DNA of 64,000 bases. It comes from Roseomonas sp. OT10 (GTDB taxonomy: Bacteria; Pseudomonadota; Alphaproteobacteria; Acetobacterales; Acetobacteraceae). Under the pieces are notes generated by a model. That model made no database searches. It saw nothing but the letters and a program-made list of their open reading frames with translations, and had not been told where the DNA came from. This document shows, piece by piece, positions 46,004 to 53,916 of this stretch (position 1 is the first letter of the stretch; each line of letters starts with the position of its first letter). The position numbers and the translations under genes are program-made. The stretch is taken from positions 1,880,001 through 1,944,000 of the forward strand of contig NZ_CP087719.1 in NCBI RefSeq assembly GCF_020991085.1, in the 5' to 3' direction.

Positions 46004-46021
46004 ATGTTTCTTAAGAAGCAT
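46004..46021. terminator. 18-bp palindrome at the end of the AT-rich orphan gene
   Basis: ATGTTTCTTAAGAAGCAT reads almost identically on both strands, with one G-T pair. It includes the TAA stop of the minus-strand orphan gene. As RNA it would form a hairpin at the gene end and may terminate it. Its core, GTTTCTTA, resembles the near-palindrome in the 49-bp repeats at 13.2 kb. Confidence 0.45.
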
Positions 46022-46667
46022 TTATTTCTTTGTCATCCGAAAGTGCTGAATCAAGCAGAAAAACTGGAAGTTTTGGTTTAGGAGGCGGGGATTTCGAATG
46101 CGAATAATAAGTTTGATTGTCTGGGCTCCAGTCGAAATACACTCCTTTACCGTCCATTTTTTTGAGTTCATGCGCAAGTTCTATTGTTAGGTTTAACTGT
46201 ATCTGCATTAAAAGATAGGATTTCCGTTGACCCATGTAGGTCACGTAAATTTCTACACTGTAAATACCGTGGCTAAAATTAAAAGACTCCTGTTGCCCTT
46301 GAAGCAAAAAATGGTGGTTTGCGAGAACTCCGGTCTCGGGAACATATAAGCCACTCCCTCGAACTAGATTTGTGTCACCATGCACCCAAACACTGAAGTT
46401 TTGAGCGGTTTCTCTATGCTTTATTCGAACAAACATGTTTTCGATAATTCTGCCGCGTTTGCCTGTGGTATACAATAATGTTCGGAGGTATATTTTATTC
46501 TTTGATTCTCGAAGCTCCCCTCCATCTGGCCCGAAATATATAGTTGTCGGTTTGGTCATCCTTACACGCCCTCTTCGCAGAAGGGTGAGCCATGCTGTAA
46601 CGATGGATGTCACCAATGCAAGTGACGATATGATAAGACTAAGAACGCTGAGTAATTCGCTCATCAT
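46011..46667 (-). CDS. AT-rich, membrane-anchored protein of unknown function (foreign islet)
   Basis: A 218-aa orphan. Residues 4-28 (ELLSVLSLIISSLALVTSIV begins the span) form one hydrophobic membrane anchor, followed by Arg-rich LLRRGRVR. The rest is a soluble, beta-rich domain containing IYFGPDGGELR, NMFVRIKH and YFDWSPDNQTYY. I recognise no catalytic motif. Its base composition is very different from the neighbours. In 46021-46080 only 20 of 60 bases are G or C, and in 46201-46260 only 23, against 48 of 60 in the Nudix gene at 45661-45720. It was almost certainly acquired from another organism. Confidence 0.75.
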   Translation of the reverse strand: MMSELLSVLSLIISSLALVTSIVTAWLTLLRRGRVRMTKPTTIYFGPDGGELRESKNKIYLRTLLYTTGKRGRIIENMFVRIKHRETAQNFSVWVHGDTNLVRGSGLYVPETGVLANHHFLLQGQQESFNFSHGIYSVEIYVTYMGQRKSYLLMQIQLNLTIELAHELKKMDGKGVYFDWSPDNQTYYSHSKSPPPKPKLPVFLLDSALSDDKEINAS

Positions 46668-46710
46668 CTTACTCTTTTGGATAACGGGAAAAAATGGAAG
46701 GAGAATTTCC

Positions 46711-48201
46711 TTATCTTGTAACTTCTCCTGGCCGCTTCCGCACCCCCTCCCGCACGTTCCGGAACTCCAGCACCGCCGGGTCCGCCACCACCGGTCCCGG
46801 CGCCGCCACCACCAGCACCCGCTCCGCGATCGGCTGGAAGTCCGCCCGGAAATGGACGCTGCTCTTCAGCGCCAGGATCGGCTCCTCCGCAGGCTCCACG
46901 CCCAGGTGCCGGAACAGCGCCTGGTCGTAGGCCTGCATCTTCCGGCTCACCACCACCACCTTCACCGCCCCGATCGCCACCAGCGCCGAGGGGCCCAGGT
47001 CGGCCGGGTTCCCCTTCCCCATCGGCCCGGTGCAGGTGAAGCGCCCGTCGGACAGGCGCAGCACCTCCACCTCCCCCGCGAAGGGCACGCCGTCGCTCTT
47101 GCCGCCCAGCGAGAGATGCAGGCGCGCGCCCACCCCGGCGGCGTGGCAGGCGCTCGCGCTCTCCGCGTCGTTGATGATCCCCAGCGTGGCCGCGGCCCCC
47201 TGCCGCACCAGCTCGGCCAGCAGCCCGGTGGTGTCGCCATGGCCGCCGCCGCCCGGATTGTCCTGGGTATCCGCCAGCACCACCGGCTTCGCGGCCGTGG
47301 CGGCGAGGCGCTTCGCCTCCGCCACGCCCTCGGCGGCCGGCAGCACGTCGAGGCGGAACTCCGTCTCGTGCGCGACGAACCAGCCGAGCAGCGCCTCCGC
47401 CCCCGCATCGGCGGCCGCCTGGTCCTCGGCGTAGCAGGCGATGGCCGCACCGCAATCGGCGAAGTCGGCGTAGGGAAAGCCGAAGCAGAAGGCCAGCTCC
47501 ACCACCCCCGGCGCGGCGGCGAGGCGCCCCCGCTCGGCATAGGCATCGGCCATGGGCGGGACGAGGGTGCATTGCGCCGGCAGCGGCATCCAGTAGTCGA
47601 TCTGCCGGAAGGCCCGCGCCCAGGGCGCCCCGCGCCGGATGCGCGCGACCAACAGCTCCATCGCGTGCCCGCCGGCCCAGCGCATGTCCACATGCGGATA
47701 GGTGCGGTAGGGCACCAGCACATCCGCCCGCGCCACCATCGCGGCGGTCAGGTTGCAGTGCGGGTCCAGGCTGGCGGCGATCGGCATTCCGGGGCCCACC
47801 ACGGCGCGGATGCGGCGCAGCAGCTCGCCCTCGGCATCCGGGAAGCCGTCCGCCAGCGCGGCGCCGTGCAGCTCCAGATAGATCCCGTCCAGCTTCCCCT
47901 CGTCCAGCGCCGCCTGGAGGTCCGCGACCATCAGCGCGGCGATGCGCTCGAAGGCCTCCTCCGTCACCGGCCCGGCGGGGTTGGCCATGCACCAGGTCAG
48001 CGGGGCGAGCGTGACTCCCTCCCGCTCCGCCACGGCGATGGCCCCGGCGGCGGGGACGGCGGTGGGGCGGATGGCCGCGAGCAGGGTCGCCGGCCGTTGC
48101 AGCGCCGGCCAGCCACCGGGATGCAGGAACTCCTGCCAGCCGGTCGGGCGCGGGGCGAAGGAATGGCTCTCGTGCTGGAAGCCGCCGATGGCGATGCGCA
48201 T
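46711..48201 (-). CDS. M81 family metallopeptidase, MlrC-like
   Basis: A 496-aa enzyme of the MlrC family (DUF1485/M81), named after a microcystin-degrading peptidase. It starts MRIAIGGFQHESHSF, the family N-terminus with a conserved His. LDPHCNLTAAMV, VDMRWAGGHAMELLV, LADTQDNPGGGGHGDTTGLL and TGPMGKG are the other family blocks. The ATG at 48201 is preceded by GGAGGGG at a proper distance. A GTG at 48210 also overlaps the upstream stop but has no room for a ribosome binding site. The last three codons (GTT ACA AGA) are AT-rich, marking the edge of the foreign islet. Most such enzymes act on unknown small peptides or amides. Confidence 0.88.
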   Translation of the reverse strand: MRIAIGGFQHESHSFAPRPTGWQEFLHPGGWPALQRPATLLAAIRPTAVPAAGAIAVAEREGVTLAPLTWCMANPAGPVTEEAFERIAALMVADLQAALDEGKLDGIYLELHGAALADGFPDAEGELLRRIRAVVGPGMPIAASLDPHCNLTAAMVARADVLVPYRTYPHVDMRWAGGHAMELLVARIRRGAPWARAFRQIDYWMPLPAQCTLVPPMADAYAERGRLAAAPGVVELAFCFGFPYADFADCGAAIACYAEDQAAADAGAEALLGWFVAHETEFRLDVLPAAEGVAEAKRLAATAAKPVVLADTQDNPGGGGHGDTTGLLAELVRQGAAATLGIINDAESASACHAAGVGARLHLSLGGKSDGVPFAGEVEVLRLSDGRFTCTGPMGKGNPADLGPSALVAIGAVKVVVVSRKMQAYDQALFRHLGVEPAEEPILALKSSVHFRADFQPIAERVLVVAAPGPVVADPAVLEFRNVREGVRKRPGEVTR

Positions 48202-48206
48202 GCCGC

Positions 48207-49448
48207 TCACCCCTCCACGCCGGCCGTGGCCAGCACCGCCCCGGCCAGGACGCGCAGCCCCGCCTCGGCCCATTCCGGCGTGATGCTCTCCGCCTCGTTG
48301 TGGCTGATCCCGCCATGGCAGGGCACGAAGAGCATCGCCGTGGGAACCTTCCGCGCGACATAGACGGCATCGTGCCCGATGCCGGTCGGCATCTCCTGGA
48401 AGCGGCAGCCATTCGCCTGCGCCGCCTCCCGCAGCCGGGCGACCAGCGCCGGGTCGAAGGGCACCAGCGGCGAGGACCAGTGCGGCTCCACCGCCACGCT
48501 CACCCCGCGCTGCGCGCCGATCTCCGCCGCCCGCTCGCGGAAGGCCGCCACCATCCGGGCCAGGCGCTCCGGGTCGCCATGGCGCAGGTCCACGCTGAAC
48601 CAGACCTCGGAGGGCACGACGTTGCGGCTGTCCGGCGTCACGCGCAGCCGGCCGACCGTGCCGCGCCCGTCGCCGCCCGCCGTCAACGCCACCTCCTCGA
48701 CCACCGAGACCAGCCGCGCCGCCGCCGCCATGGCGTCGTGGCGGAAGGCCATGGCGGAGCCGGCATGGGCGTCCTCGCCGCGCACGGTGACGTCCAGCCA
48801 TTCCTGGGCGAGGGCATGGGTGACGATGCCGACCTCCAGCCCGCGCTTCTCCAGCTCCGGCCCCTGCTCGATATGCAGCTCCAGATAGGCGCCGAGCCCC
48901 TGCAGCTCCGCCGGGTCCTCACCCCCGGTCCAGCCGACGGACCACAGCGCGTCGCGGAAGCTGACCCCGGCCGCGTCCCGGGTGGCGAGCACCGTCGCCT
49001 CGTCCAGCAGGCCCATGGCCACGCCGCTGCCCATCATCGGCGGCGAGAAGCGCGCTCCCTCCTCGTTGGTCCAGTTGACCAGCACCAGGGGCGCCAGGGT
49101 GCGCGTGCCGGATTCGTGCAGCGCGCGCATCACCTCCAGCCCGGCCAGCACGCCCAGCACCCCGTCGAACTTCCCGCCCGTGGGCTGGGTGTCGAGGTGC
49201 GAGCCGATGGCGACCGGCGGGCGGTCCGGCTCCAGGCCCTCGCGCAGCAGCACCATGTTGCCGACCCGGTCGAAGCTGAGCGACAGGCCGATCTCGTGCG
49301 CCCAGCGCTTCAGCAGGGCGCGGCCCTCGCCATCCTCGGGGCTCAGCGCCTGGCGGTTGCAGCCGCCCTTCGCCGTGGCGCCGATCCGTGCCATCTCCAT
49401 CAGCGAATCCCACAGCCGCGTGCCGCAGAGCGGGAGGTTGCCGCTCAT
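48207..49448 (-). CDS. M20-family amidase/carbamoylase (hydantoinase/allantoate type)
   Basis: Zinc-dependent hydrolase of the peptidase M20 group that includes N-carbamoyl-L-amino acid hydrolase, allantoate amidohydrolase and beta-ureidopropionase. The metal ligands appear in IGSHLDTQPTGGKFDGVLG, NEEGARFSPPMMGSG, LELHIEQGPELE and the C-terminal CHGGISHNEAESI. The length of 413 aa fits. It starts at the ATG at 49448, overlapping the following ArgE-like stop (ATGA), and is 5 bp from the MlrC start. These motifs do not say which carbamoyl or ureido compound it uses. The role in nitrogen salvage is inferred from neighbours. Confidence 0.9.
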   Translation of the reverse strand: MSGNLPLCGTRLWDSLMEMARIGATAKGGCNRQALSPEDGEGRALLKRWAHEIGLSLSFDRVGNMVLLREGLEPDRPPVAIGSHLDTQPTGGKFDGVLGVLAGLEVMRALHESGTRTLAPLVLVNWTNEEGARFSPPMMGSGVAMGLLDEATVLATRDAAGVSFRDALWSVGWTGGEDPAELQGLGAYLELHIEQGPELEKRGLEVGIVTHALAQEWLDVTVRGEDAHAGSAMAFRHDAMAAAARLVSVVEEVALTAGGDGRGTVGRLRVTPDSRNVVPSEVWFSVDLRHGDPERLARMVAAFRERAAEIGAQRGVSVAVEPHWSSPLVPFDPALVARLREAAQANGCRFQEMPTGIGHDAVYVARKVPTAMLFVPCHGGISHNEAESITPEWAEAGLRVLAGAVLATAGVEG

Positions 49449-50734
49449 GCCGCGCGCTCCACCCCGCACCATTCCGCCATGGTGAGCGCGATGGTGCGGG
49501 TGATGGCGTGCAGGCTCTCGACGCCCACGCTCTCGTCGATGCCGTGGATCTCCTGCGCGTCGGGACCGAAGCAGGCGACGGGCGTGTCCTGGTAGAGCGT
49601 GAAGAACCGCCCGTCCGTCAGCCCGGTCGCCGGGTAGTGGCGCAGCGCGCCGCCCGTCACCTCGGCGAAGCTGCGCTGCGCCAGCACGGCGATGTCGCTG
49701 TCCAGGTCGAAGCGGCAGGGATCGGCCATGAAGCCCTTGAACTCCAGCCTCACCTTGGCGCCGCGCAGGCGCTCGTCGGCGGCGGCCTCGGCGACCAGCG
49801 CCTCGATCTCCGCCTTCACCTCGCGCGCGGTGCGGCCGAGCATGATGCCGACGCGCAGCCCGATCCGCGCCTTGCTGGCGACGGAGGAGTTCCACTCCCC
49901 GCCCTCGACCGTGCCGAGGTTCACGTTCACCGGGTGGTTCACCCCGTGATAGGCGGGGTGGACGTGCTCGGCGCGGTTGGCCTCCGACTCATAGCGCTTG
50001 AAGGCGGCGGCGACGGCCATGGCGGCCTCGATCGCGTTCACCCCCGCCTGCATGTCGCGCACATGGCTCGGGCGGCCGGTGACCGTGACCCAGGCCCAGA
50101 TCACGCCCACCTCGGCGGCGTAGATGGCGGGCAGGCCGGGGCCGGGCTCGGGGATGATGACGGCCTCGGCCTTCGGCATGGCCAGCATCGTCGCCAGCGC
50201 GCCGTTGCCGCTGCACTCCTCCTCGATCACCGCCTGCATCTGCACCTCGGCGGCGGGCTGGAGGCCGGCGAGCTTCAGCGCCTTGAAGGCCATCAGGTAG
50301 GAGACGATGCCCGCCTTCATGTCCCCCGCGCCGCGGCCATAGATTCGGCCGCCGCGGAGCGCGGGCTCGTAGGGCGGCGTCGTCCATTCCTCCAGCGCGC
50401 CCTCCGGCACCACGTCCACATGGCCCTGGAGCACCAGGCTGCGGCCCTTGCGCTCGCGCGGGGCGTGGATCGCGGCGACGTTGTCGCGGCCCTCGTAGGA
50501 GATGAGCGGCGGCGAGAAGCCGGGATGGTCGCGCAGCCGCTCCGGCACGGTGGGGATGCGGCGCGGCTCCAGCCCCAGCGCGGCGTAGTGCTCCGCCATG
50601 GCGTCCAGCACGGACGCCTCTTGCCCCAGCACGGAGGCGTGCCGCACCAGGCCGAACAGCGTCCCGACCGCCTCCCCCTCCAGCGCCGTCACCGCATCGA
50701 GGATCGCGCGCCGCGCGCCGGGGTCGAGTGTCAT
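49445..50734 (-). CDS. ArgE/DapE family deacylase
   Basis: M20-family metallohydrolase of the ArgE/DapE branch, 429 aa, which usually removes an acyl group from an amino acid. Zinc ligands are visible in LVLQGHVDVVPEG, GRGAGDMKAGIVSYLMA and VIEEECSGNGALA. A dimerisation domain is seen in VTVTGRPSHVRDMQAGVNAIEA. The start is the ATG at 50734. It is the first gene of the three-gene minus-strand operon with the M20 amidase and MlrC-like enzyme. Substrate may be an N-acyl or succinyl amino acid but cannot be read from the sequence. Confidence 0.9.
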   Translation of the reverse strand: MTLDPGARRAILDAVTALEGEAVGTLFGLVRHASVLGQEASVLDAMAEHYAALGLEPRRIPTVPERLRDHPGFSPPLISYEGRDNVAAIHAPRERKGRSLVLQGHVDVVPEGALEEWTTPPYEPALRGGRIYGRGAGDMKAGIVSYLMAFKALKLAGLQPAAEVQMQAVIEEECSGNGALATMLAMPKAEAVIIPEPGPGLPAIYAAEVGVIWAWVTVTGRPSHVRDMQAGVNAIEAAMAVAAAFKRYESEANRAEHVHPAYHGVNHPVNVNLGTVEGGEWNSSVASKARIGLRVGIMLGRTAREVKAEIEALVAEAAADERLRGAKVRLEFKGFMADPCRFDLDSDIAVLAQRSFAEVTGGALRHYPATGLTDGRFFTLYQDTPVACFGPDAQEIHGIDESVGVESLHAITRTIALTMAEWCGVERAA

Positions 50735-50906
50735 CCGTCGTCCTTGCCCATGCACGGGACGCGCGCCGGCCTGCCGCCGGTGGGGCGGGCGGGCGGCGTC
50801 CCGGTCGTGCGGCAGGCTACAGGCGGGCTTCGCGGCGCGACAAGACCGGGCCGGATGGGGGAAGGGGCGGATGACGCGGCGCGCGGACGGGTCCAACCTT
50901 CGGCCC

Positions 50907-51938
50907 ATGCGCAGCTTCGCCCATCCCGACGACCAGCGGCACGCGCCGCGCTTCTTCCTCATGCGCGGGGCGGTGCGCCCGAATTTCGAGGTCCCCGCCC
51001 GCGCCACGGCGCTGCGCGAAGGGCTGGCCCGCCTCGGCCTGGTGCCCGAGGTGCCGGCCCTGCCCGACCCGGCCGCCCTCGCCGCGGTCCATGCCCCGGA
51101 CTACCTGGACTTCCTGCGCCGCGTCGCGGCCGAATGGGCGGCGCTGCCCGGGGCGGGGCCGGAGGCGGTGGCGAACATCCACCCCTCGCCGGAGATGCTG
51201 GCCCAGGGCGGGCAGCGCCCCGGCACCATCGTCGGGCAGGTCGGCTGGTACACGGCCGACACCGCCTGCCCGATCGGGCCGGGCACCTGGGAGGCGTCGC
51301 TGGCCGCCGCCGGCTGCGCCCTGGCCGCGGCGGGCGTCGCGGCCCAGGGCGGCACCGCCTATGCGCTCTGCCGCCCGCCAGGGCACCATGCCTATGCCGC
51401 GCGGGCCGGCGGGCACTGCTACGTCAACAACGCCGCCCTGGCTGCGCAGGCGCTGCGCGACGCCGGGGCGAAGCGGGTGGCGGTGGTGGACATCGACAGC
51501 CACCACGGCAACGGCACCCAGGGCCTCTTCTGGGACCGGGGCGATGTGCTGACCGTCTCGCTGCATGCCGACCCGAACCGCTACTACCCCTGGTACGTCG
51601 GCCATGCCGGGGAGACGGGGGCCGGCGCGGGCGAGGGCCGCAACCGCAACCTTCCCCTGCCCTTCGGCACCGGCGACGAGGGCTGGCTGGCCGCGCTCGA
51701 TGCCGGGCTGGAGACGGTGCGCGGCTTCGCGCCCGACGCGCTGGTGGTGTCGCTGGGCTTCGACGCGTCGGAGCACGAGCCGCTGGCAGCGTTGGCGGTG
51801 ACGGAGGACGGCTTCGCCCGGGCCGGCGAGCGGCTGGCCGGGCTGGGCCGGCCGGCCGCCATCATCCAGGAGGGTGGCTACGCCGTGGACCAGCTCGGTC
51901 GGTTGCTGGAGCGATTCCTCGGCGGCTGGGGCGGCTGA
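50907..51938 (+). CDS. Histone deacetylase family amidohydrolase (class II/acetylpolyamine type)
   Basis: A 343-aa zinc amidohydrolase of the HDAC/acetoin utilisation protein superfamily. The catalytic block has CRPPGHHAYAARAGGHCYVNN (two active His), the metal ligands in VVDIDSHHGNGTQGLFW and a third Asp in SLGFDASEHEPL. The tyrosine region EGGYAVDQLG is present. The ATG at 50907 begins MRSFAHPDDQRHAPRFF, the family N-terminus. An in-frame ATG at 50871 has a better ribosome binding site (GGGGAAGGGG) and would add 12 residues. In bacteria such enzymes deacetylate polyamines or protein lysines. It is divergent from the hydrolase operon. Confidence 0.9.
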   Translation: MRSFAHPDDQRHAPRFFLMRGAVRPNFEVPARATALREGLARLGLVPEVPALPDPAALAAVHAPDYLDFLRRVAAEWAALPGAGPEAVANIHPSPEMLAQGGQRPGTIVGQVGWYTADTACPIGPGTWEASLAAAGCALAAAGVAAQGGTAYALCRPPGHHAYAARAGGHCYVNNAALAAQALRDAGAKRVAVVDIDSHHGNGTQGLFWDRGDVLTVSLHADPNRYYPWYVGHAGETGAGAGEGRNRNLPLPFGTGDEGWLAALDAGLETVRGFAPDALVVSLGFDASEHEPLAALAVTEDGFARAGERLAGLGRPAAIIQEGGYAVDQLGRLLERFLGGWGG

Positions 51939-51940
51939 CA

Positions 51941-51956
51941 GCCGCCCTCGGGCGGC
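51941..51956 (+). terminator. Hairpin directly after the HDAC-like gene
   Basis: GCCGCCC pairs with GGGCGGC across a TC loop, starting 2 bp after the stop codon. With the next hairpin it separates convergent genes. There is no T-tract. Confidence 0.5.
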
Positions 51957-51971
51957 AGCGGGCGCCGGCGT

Positions 51972-51997
51972 CCGGGGAGGGGTTACCCCCTCCCCGG
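51972..51997. terminator. Strong symmetric hairpin between convergent genes
   Basis: CCGGGGAGGGG pairs perfectly with CCCCTCCCCGG across a TTAC loop, an 11-bp stem. It lies between the HDAC-like gene and the end of the serralysin gene and could act in both directions. It resembles the hairpin at 22707-22726 (shared GGGGAGGG core), which also lies between convergent genes. Confidence 0.65.
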
Positions 51998-52004
51998 CCA
52001 TGCG

Positions 52005-53759
52005 TCAGGCGATGAGCGTGTCTGCCGCGTAGGCGGCCCGGCCTTCGTTGCGGCCGAACTCCAGATAATGCGTCAGGGCGTTCATCCCGGCGGCGGCCAC
52101 GTCGGGGTTCGCCTCCAGATAGGCCCGGGTGCTGAAGGAGGCGGAGGTGTTACGCCCCTCCTGGCCACCGAAGATGGCATAGTGCTGCAGCGGATTCATG
52201 CCCTCGGCGGCCACGTCGCCATAGGTCTCCAGGTAGTAGGAGCTGTCGAAGAAGGCATTCGGATCGCGGCGCTCGTTCGCGCCGAAGGCGTAGTAGTGGT
52301 CCACCGCGCTCACCCCGGCCTCCAGCACGTCCGGGTGCCGCGCGAAGTAGTAGAAGCTGTCCACGAAGGTGTCGCCGTCGTTCACCAGGCTGGCGACATC
52401 CAACGTCAAGCCGGTGAACATCAGACTCTCGACGTTGGTGATCCGGGAGGTTCCGCCGTTGACGTCCGTCACCTCCAGCCAGGCGCCGAACTGACTGGCC
52501 GAGTGCTTCGCGAACAGGTCCGAGAAGACGATCGTGTCGGTGCCCGCGCCGCCGTCGATCGTGTCGTTGCCGCCCGCGCCCTTGAGGGTGTCGTTGCCGT
52601 CGCGGCCGAGCAGCACGTTGTCCGCGGTGTTGCCGGTGATCAGGTCGTTGCCCGAACCACCGGTGGCATTCTCGATCACCACGCCGTTGGCGATGGTATA
52701 GCCGCCGCCGATGAAGGCCGCGTAGCTGAGCACGCCACGGCTGGTCACCGTCGCGTCCAGCGTCGCCGCCGTCAGGTCCAGGATGGCGTTGCGGGCCCCG
52801 TCATAGCGCAGCTCGTCGACGCCGCCCGCATCCCAGATGCTCTCCCAGTAGGCGGCATCGGGCTGGTAGACGATGCCCTCCGGCACGCCCGCCTCGTTCT
52901 CCTCGCCCCGCACGAAGGGACGCGGGTCGTTGCTGTCGGGCAGCAGATAGACATTGTTCTCGGTGCGGAAGGTCATGTTCGCACCGTACATGTACTGGAT
53001 GGCCGCGATGTCGTAGGCCATCGGGGTGGCGGCGAAGCCGTGGTCGAGGAAGTAGTCATCCGCCACCGGCCGCTGCCGGGTCGGCACCATCTGGATGTGG
53101 CCGTTCTCGTCGAATTCGTAGCCATGGATGTAGGACATCACCGAGCCGAACATGTGGTTCAGCTCGAGGAAGCCCAGGTCGCGCTGGCGCTCGGCGCTGG
53201 TCTGGGTCGGGTCGACGCCGGGGAAGTAGTTGTTGGCGATGTAGGCGGCGGAACCCGGGTCGTGCGGGTGCTTCAGCCCCAGCCCGTGCCCGATCTCGTG
53301 CATGAAGGTGCGGTAGAAGTTGCCGCCGGGCTCGAGCTGGTCCGGCGTCCATTGCCGGACGTTCACCGCCTCGAAATTGTAGTTGCCCTGGGACTGGGCG
53401 TTCGGGTTGGCGGAGGGGAGGCTGTGCGAGGCGGAGACGGTGCCGCCGGCCGTGGCCTGGTCCATCAGGCGCTCGCGGAACAGCGCGTCCTGGGCAGTGA
53501 AGACTTCGGTGAAGGTGATGTTCGCGACGTTCGCCCAGTTCTGAATGGCGGAGGCGAAAGCCTGCTTCTCGAAGGGGCGCCACGTATAGCCCTGGGGCGC
53601 AGACGCCGTGACGCGGGTGTCGAAGAAGTAGTTGATGTTGAACGGATCGGTGTTCGGGCTGCTATCCTCGTTGGGCGCGTTGACGTAGTGGCGCCCGTTC
53701 TGCAGGAGGAAATCGACGAAGGGATTGCCTGATGGTGCTTCGACGGCGGTGAGAGCCAA
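52005..53759 (-). CDS. Serralysin-like secreted metalloprotease (M10B, RTX)
   Basis: A 584-aa zinc protease. The active site is HEIGHGLGLKH at 154-164 and the Met-turn is SVMSY at 206-210, with the family phrase PMAYDIAAIQYMYGAN. RTX-type calcium-binding glycine repeats lie at about 367-406 (GGSGNDLITG, LLGRDGNDTLKG, GGNDTIDGG). Residues 465-575 carry three repeats of about 38 residues with HPDVLEAG, YGDVAAEG and NPDVAAAG cores. There is no N-terminal signal, consistent with type I secretion through a C-terminal signal. The start is a TTG at 53759 with a strong AGGAG ribosome binding site. No type I secretion genes are nearby. Confidence 0.93.
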   Translation of the reverse strand: MALTAVEAPSGNPFVDFLLQNGRHYVNAPNEDSSPNTDPFNINYFFDTRVTASAPQGYTWRPFEKQAFASAIQNWANVANITFTEVFTAQDALFRERLMDQATAGGTVSASHSLPSANPNAQSQGNYNFEAVNVRQWTPDQLEPGGNFYRTFMHEIGHGLGLKHPHDPGSAAYIANNYFPGVDPTQTSAERQRDLGFLELNHMFGSVMSYIHGYEFDENGHIQMVPTRQRPVADDYFLDHGFAATPMAYDIAAIQYMYGANMTFRTENNVYLLPDSNDPRPFVRGEENEAGVPEGIVYQPDAAYWESIWDAGGVDELRYDGARNAILDLTAATLDATVTSRGVLSYAAFIGGGYTIANGVVIENATGGSGNDLITGNTADNVLLGRDGNDTLKGAGGNDTIDGGAGTDTIVFSDLFAKHSASQFGAWLEVTDVNGGTSRITNVESLMFTGLTLDVASLVNDGDTFVDSFYYFARHPDVLEAGVSAVDHYYAFGANERRDPNAFFDSSYYLETYGDVAAEGMNPLQHYAIFGGQEGRNTSASFSTRAYLEANPDVAAAGMNALTHYLEFGRNEGRAAYAADTLIA

Positions 53760-53916
53760 TGATCTTCTCCTTGGACAGCCGTGTGGGAGCCACCCGGATT
53801 CCTGGCCTCGGAACCTTCTTGTGATGGCGACGAATTGGTAAATTCGGCGTCATGCTCGGTCCATTCTGCGGATACGAAACGATCTCGGTTGTGCGCGAGA
53901 AGACACACACTACGAC

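Noticed and set aside
46707-46731. Direct repeats marking a target-site duplication around the AT-rich islet
   Set aside because: I compared the two edges (near 45928 and 46725) by eye and saw no matching direct repeat, so transposition cannot be claimed.
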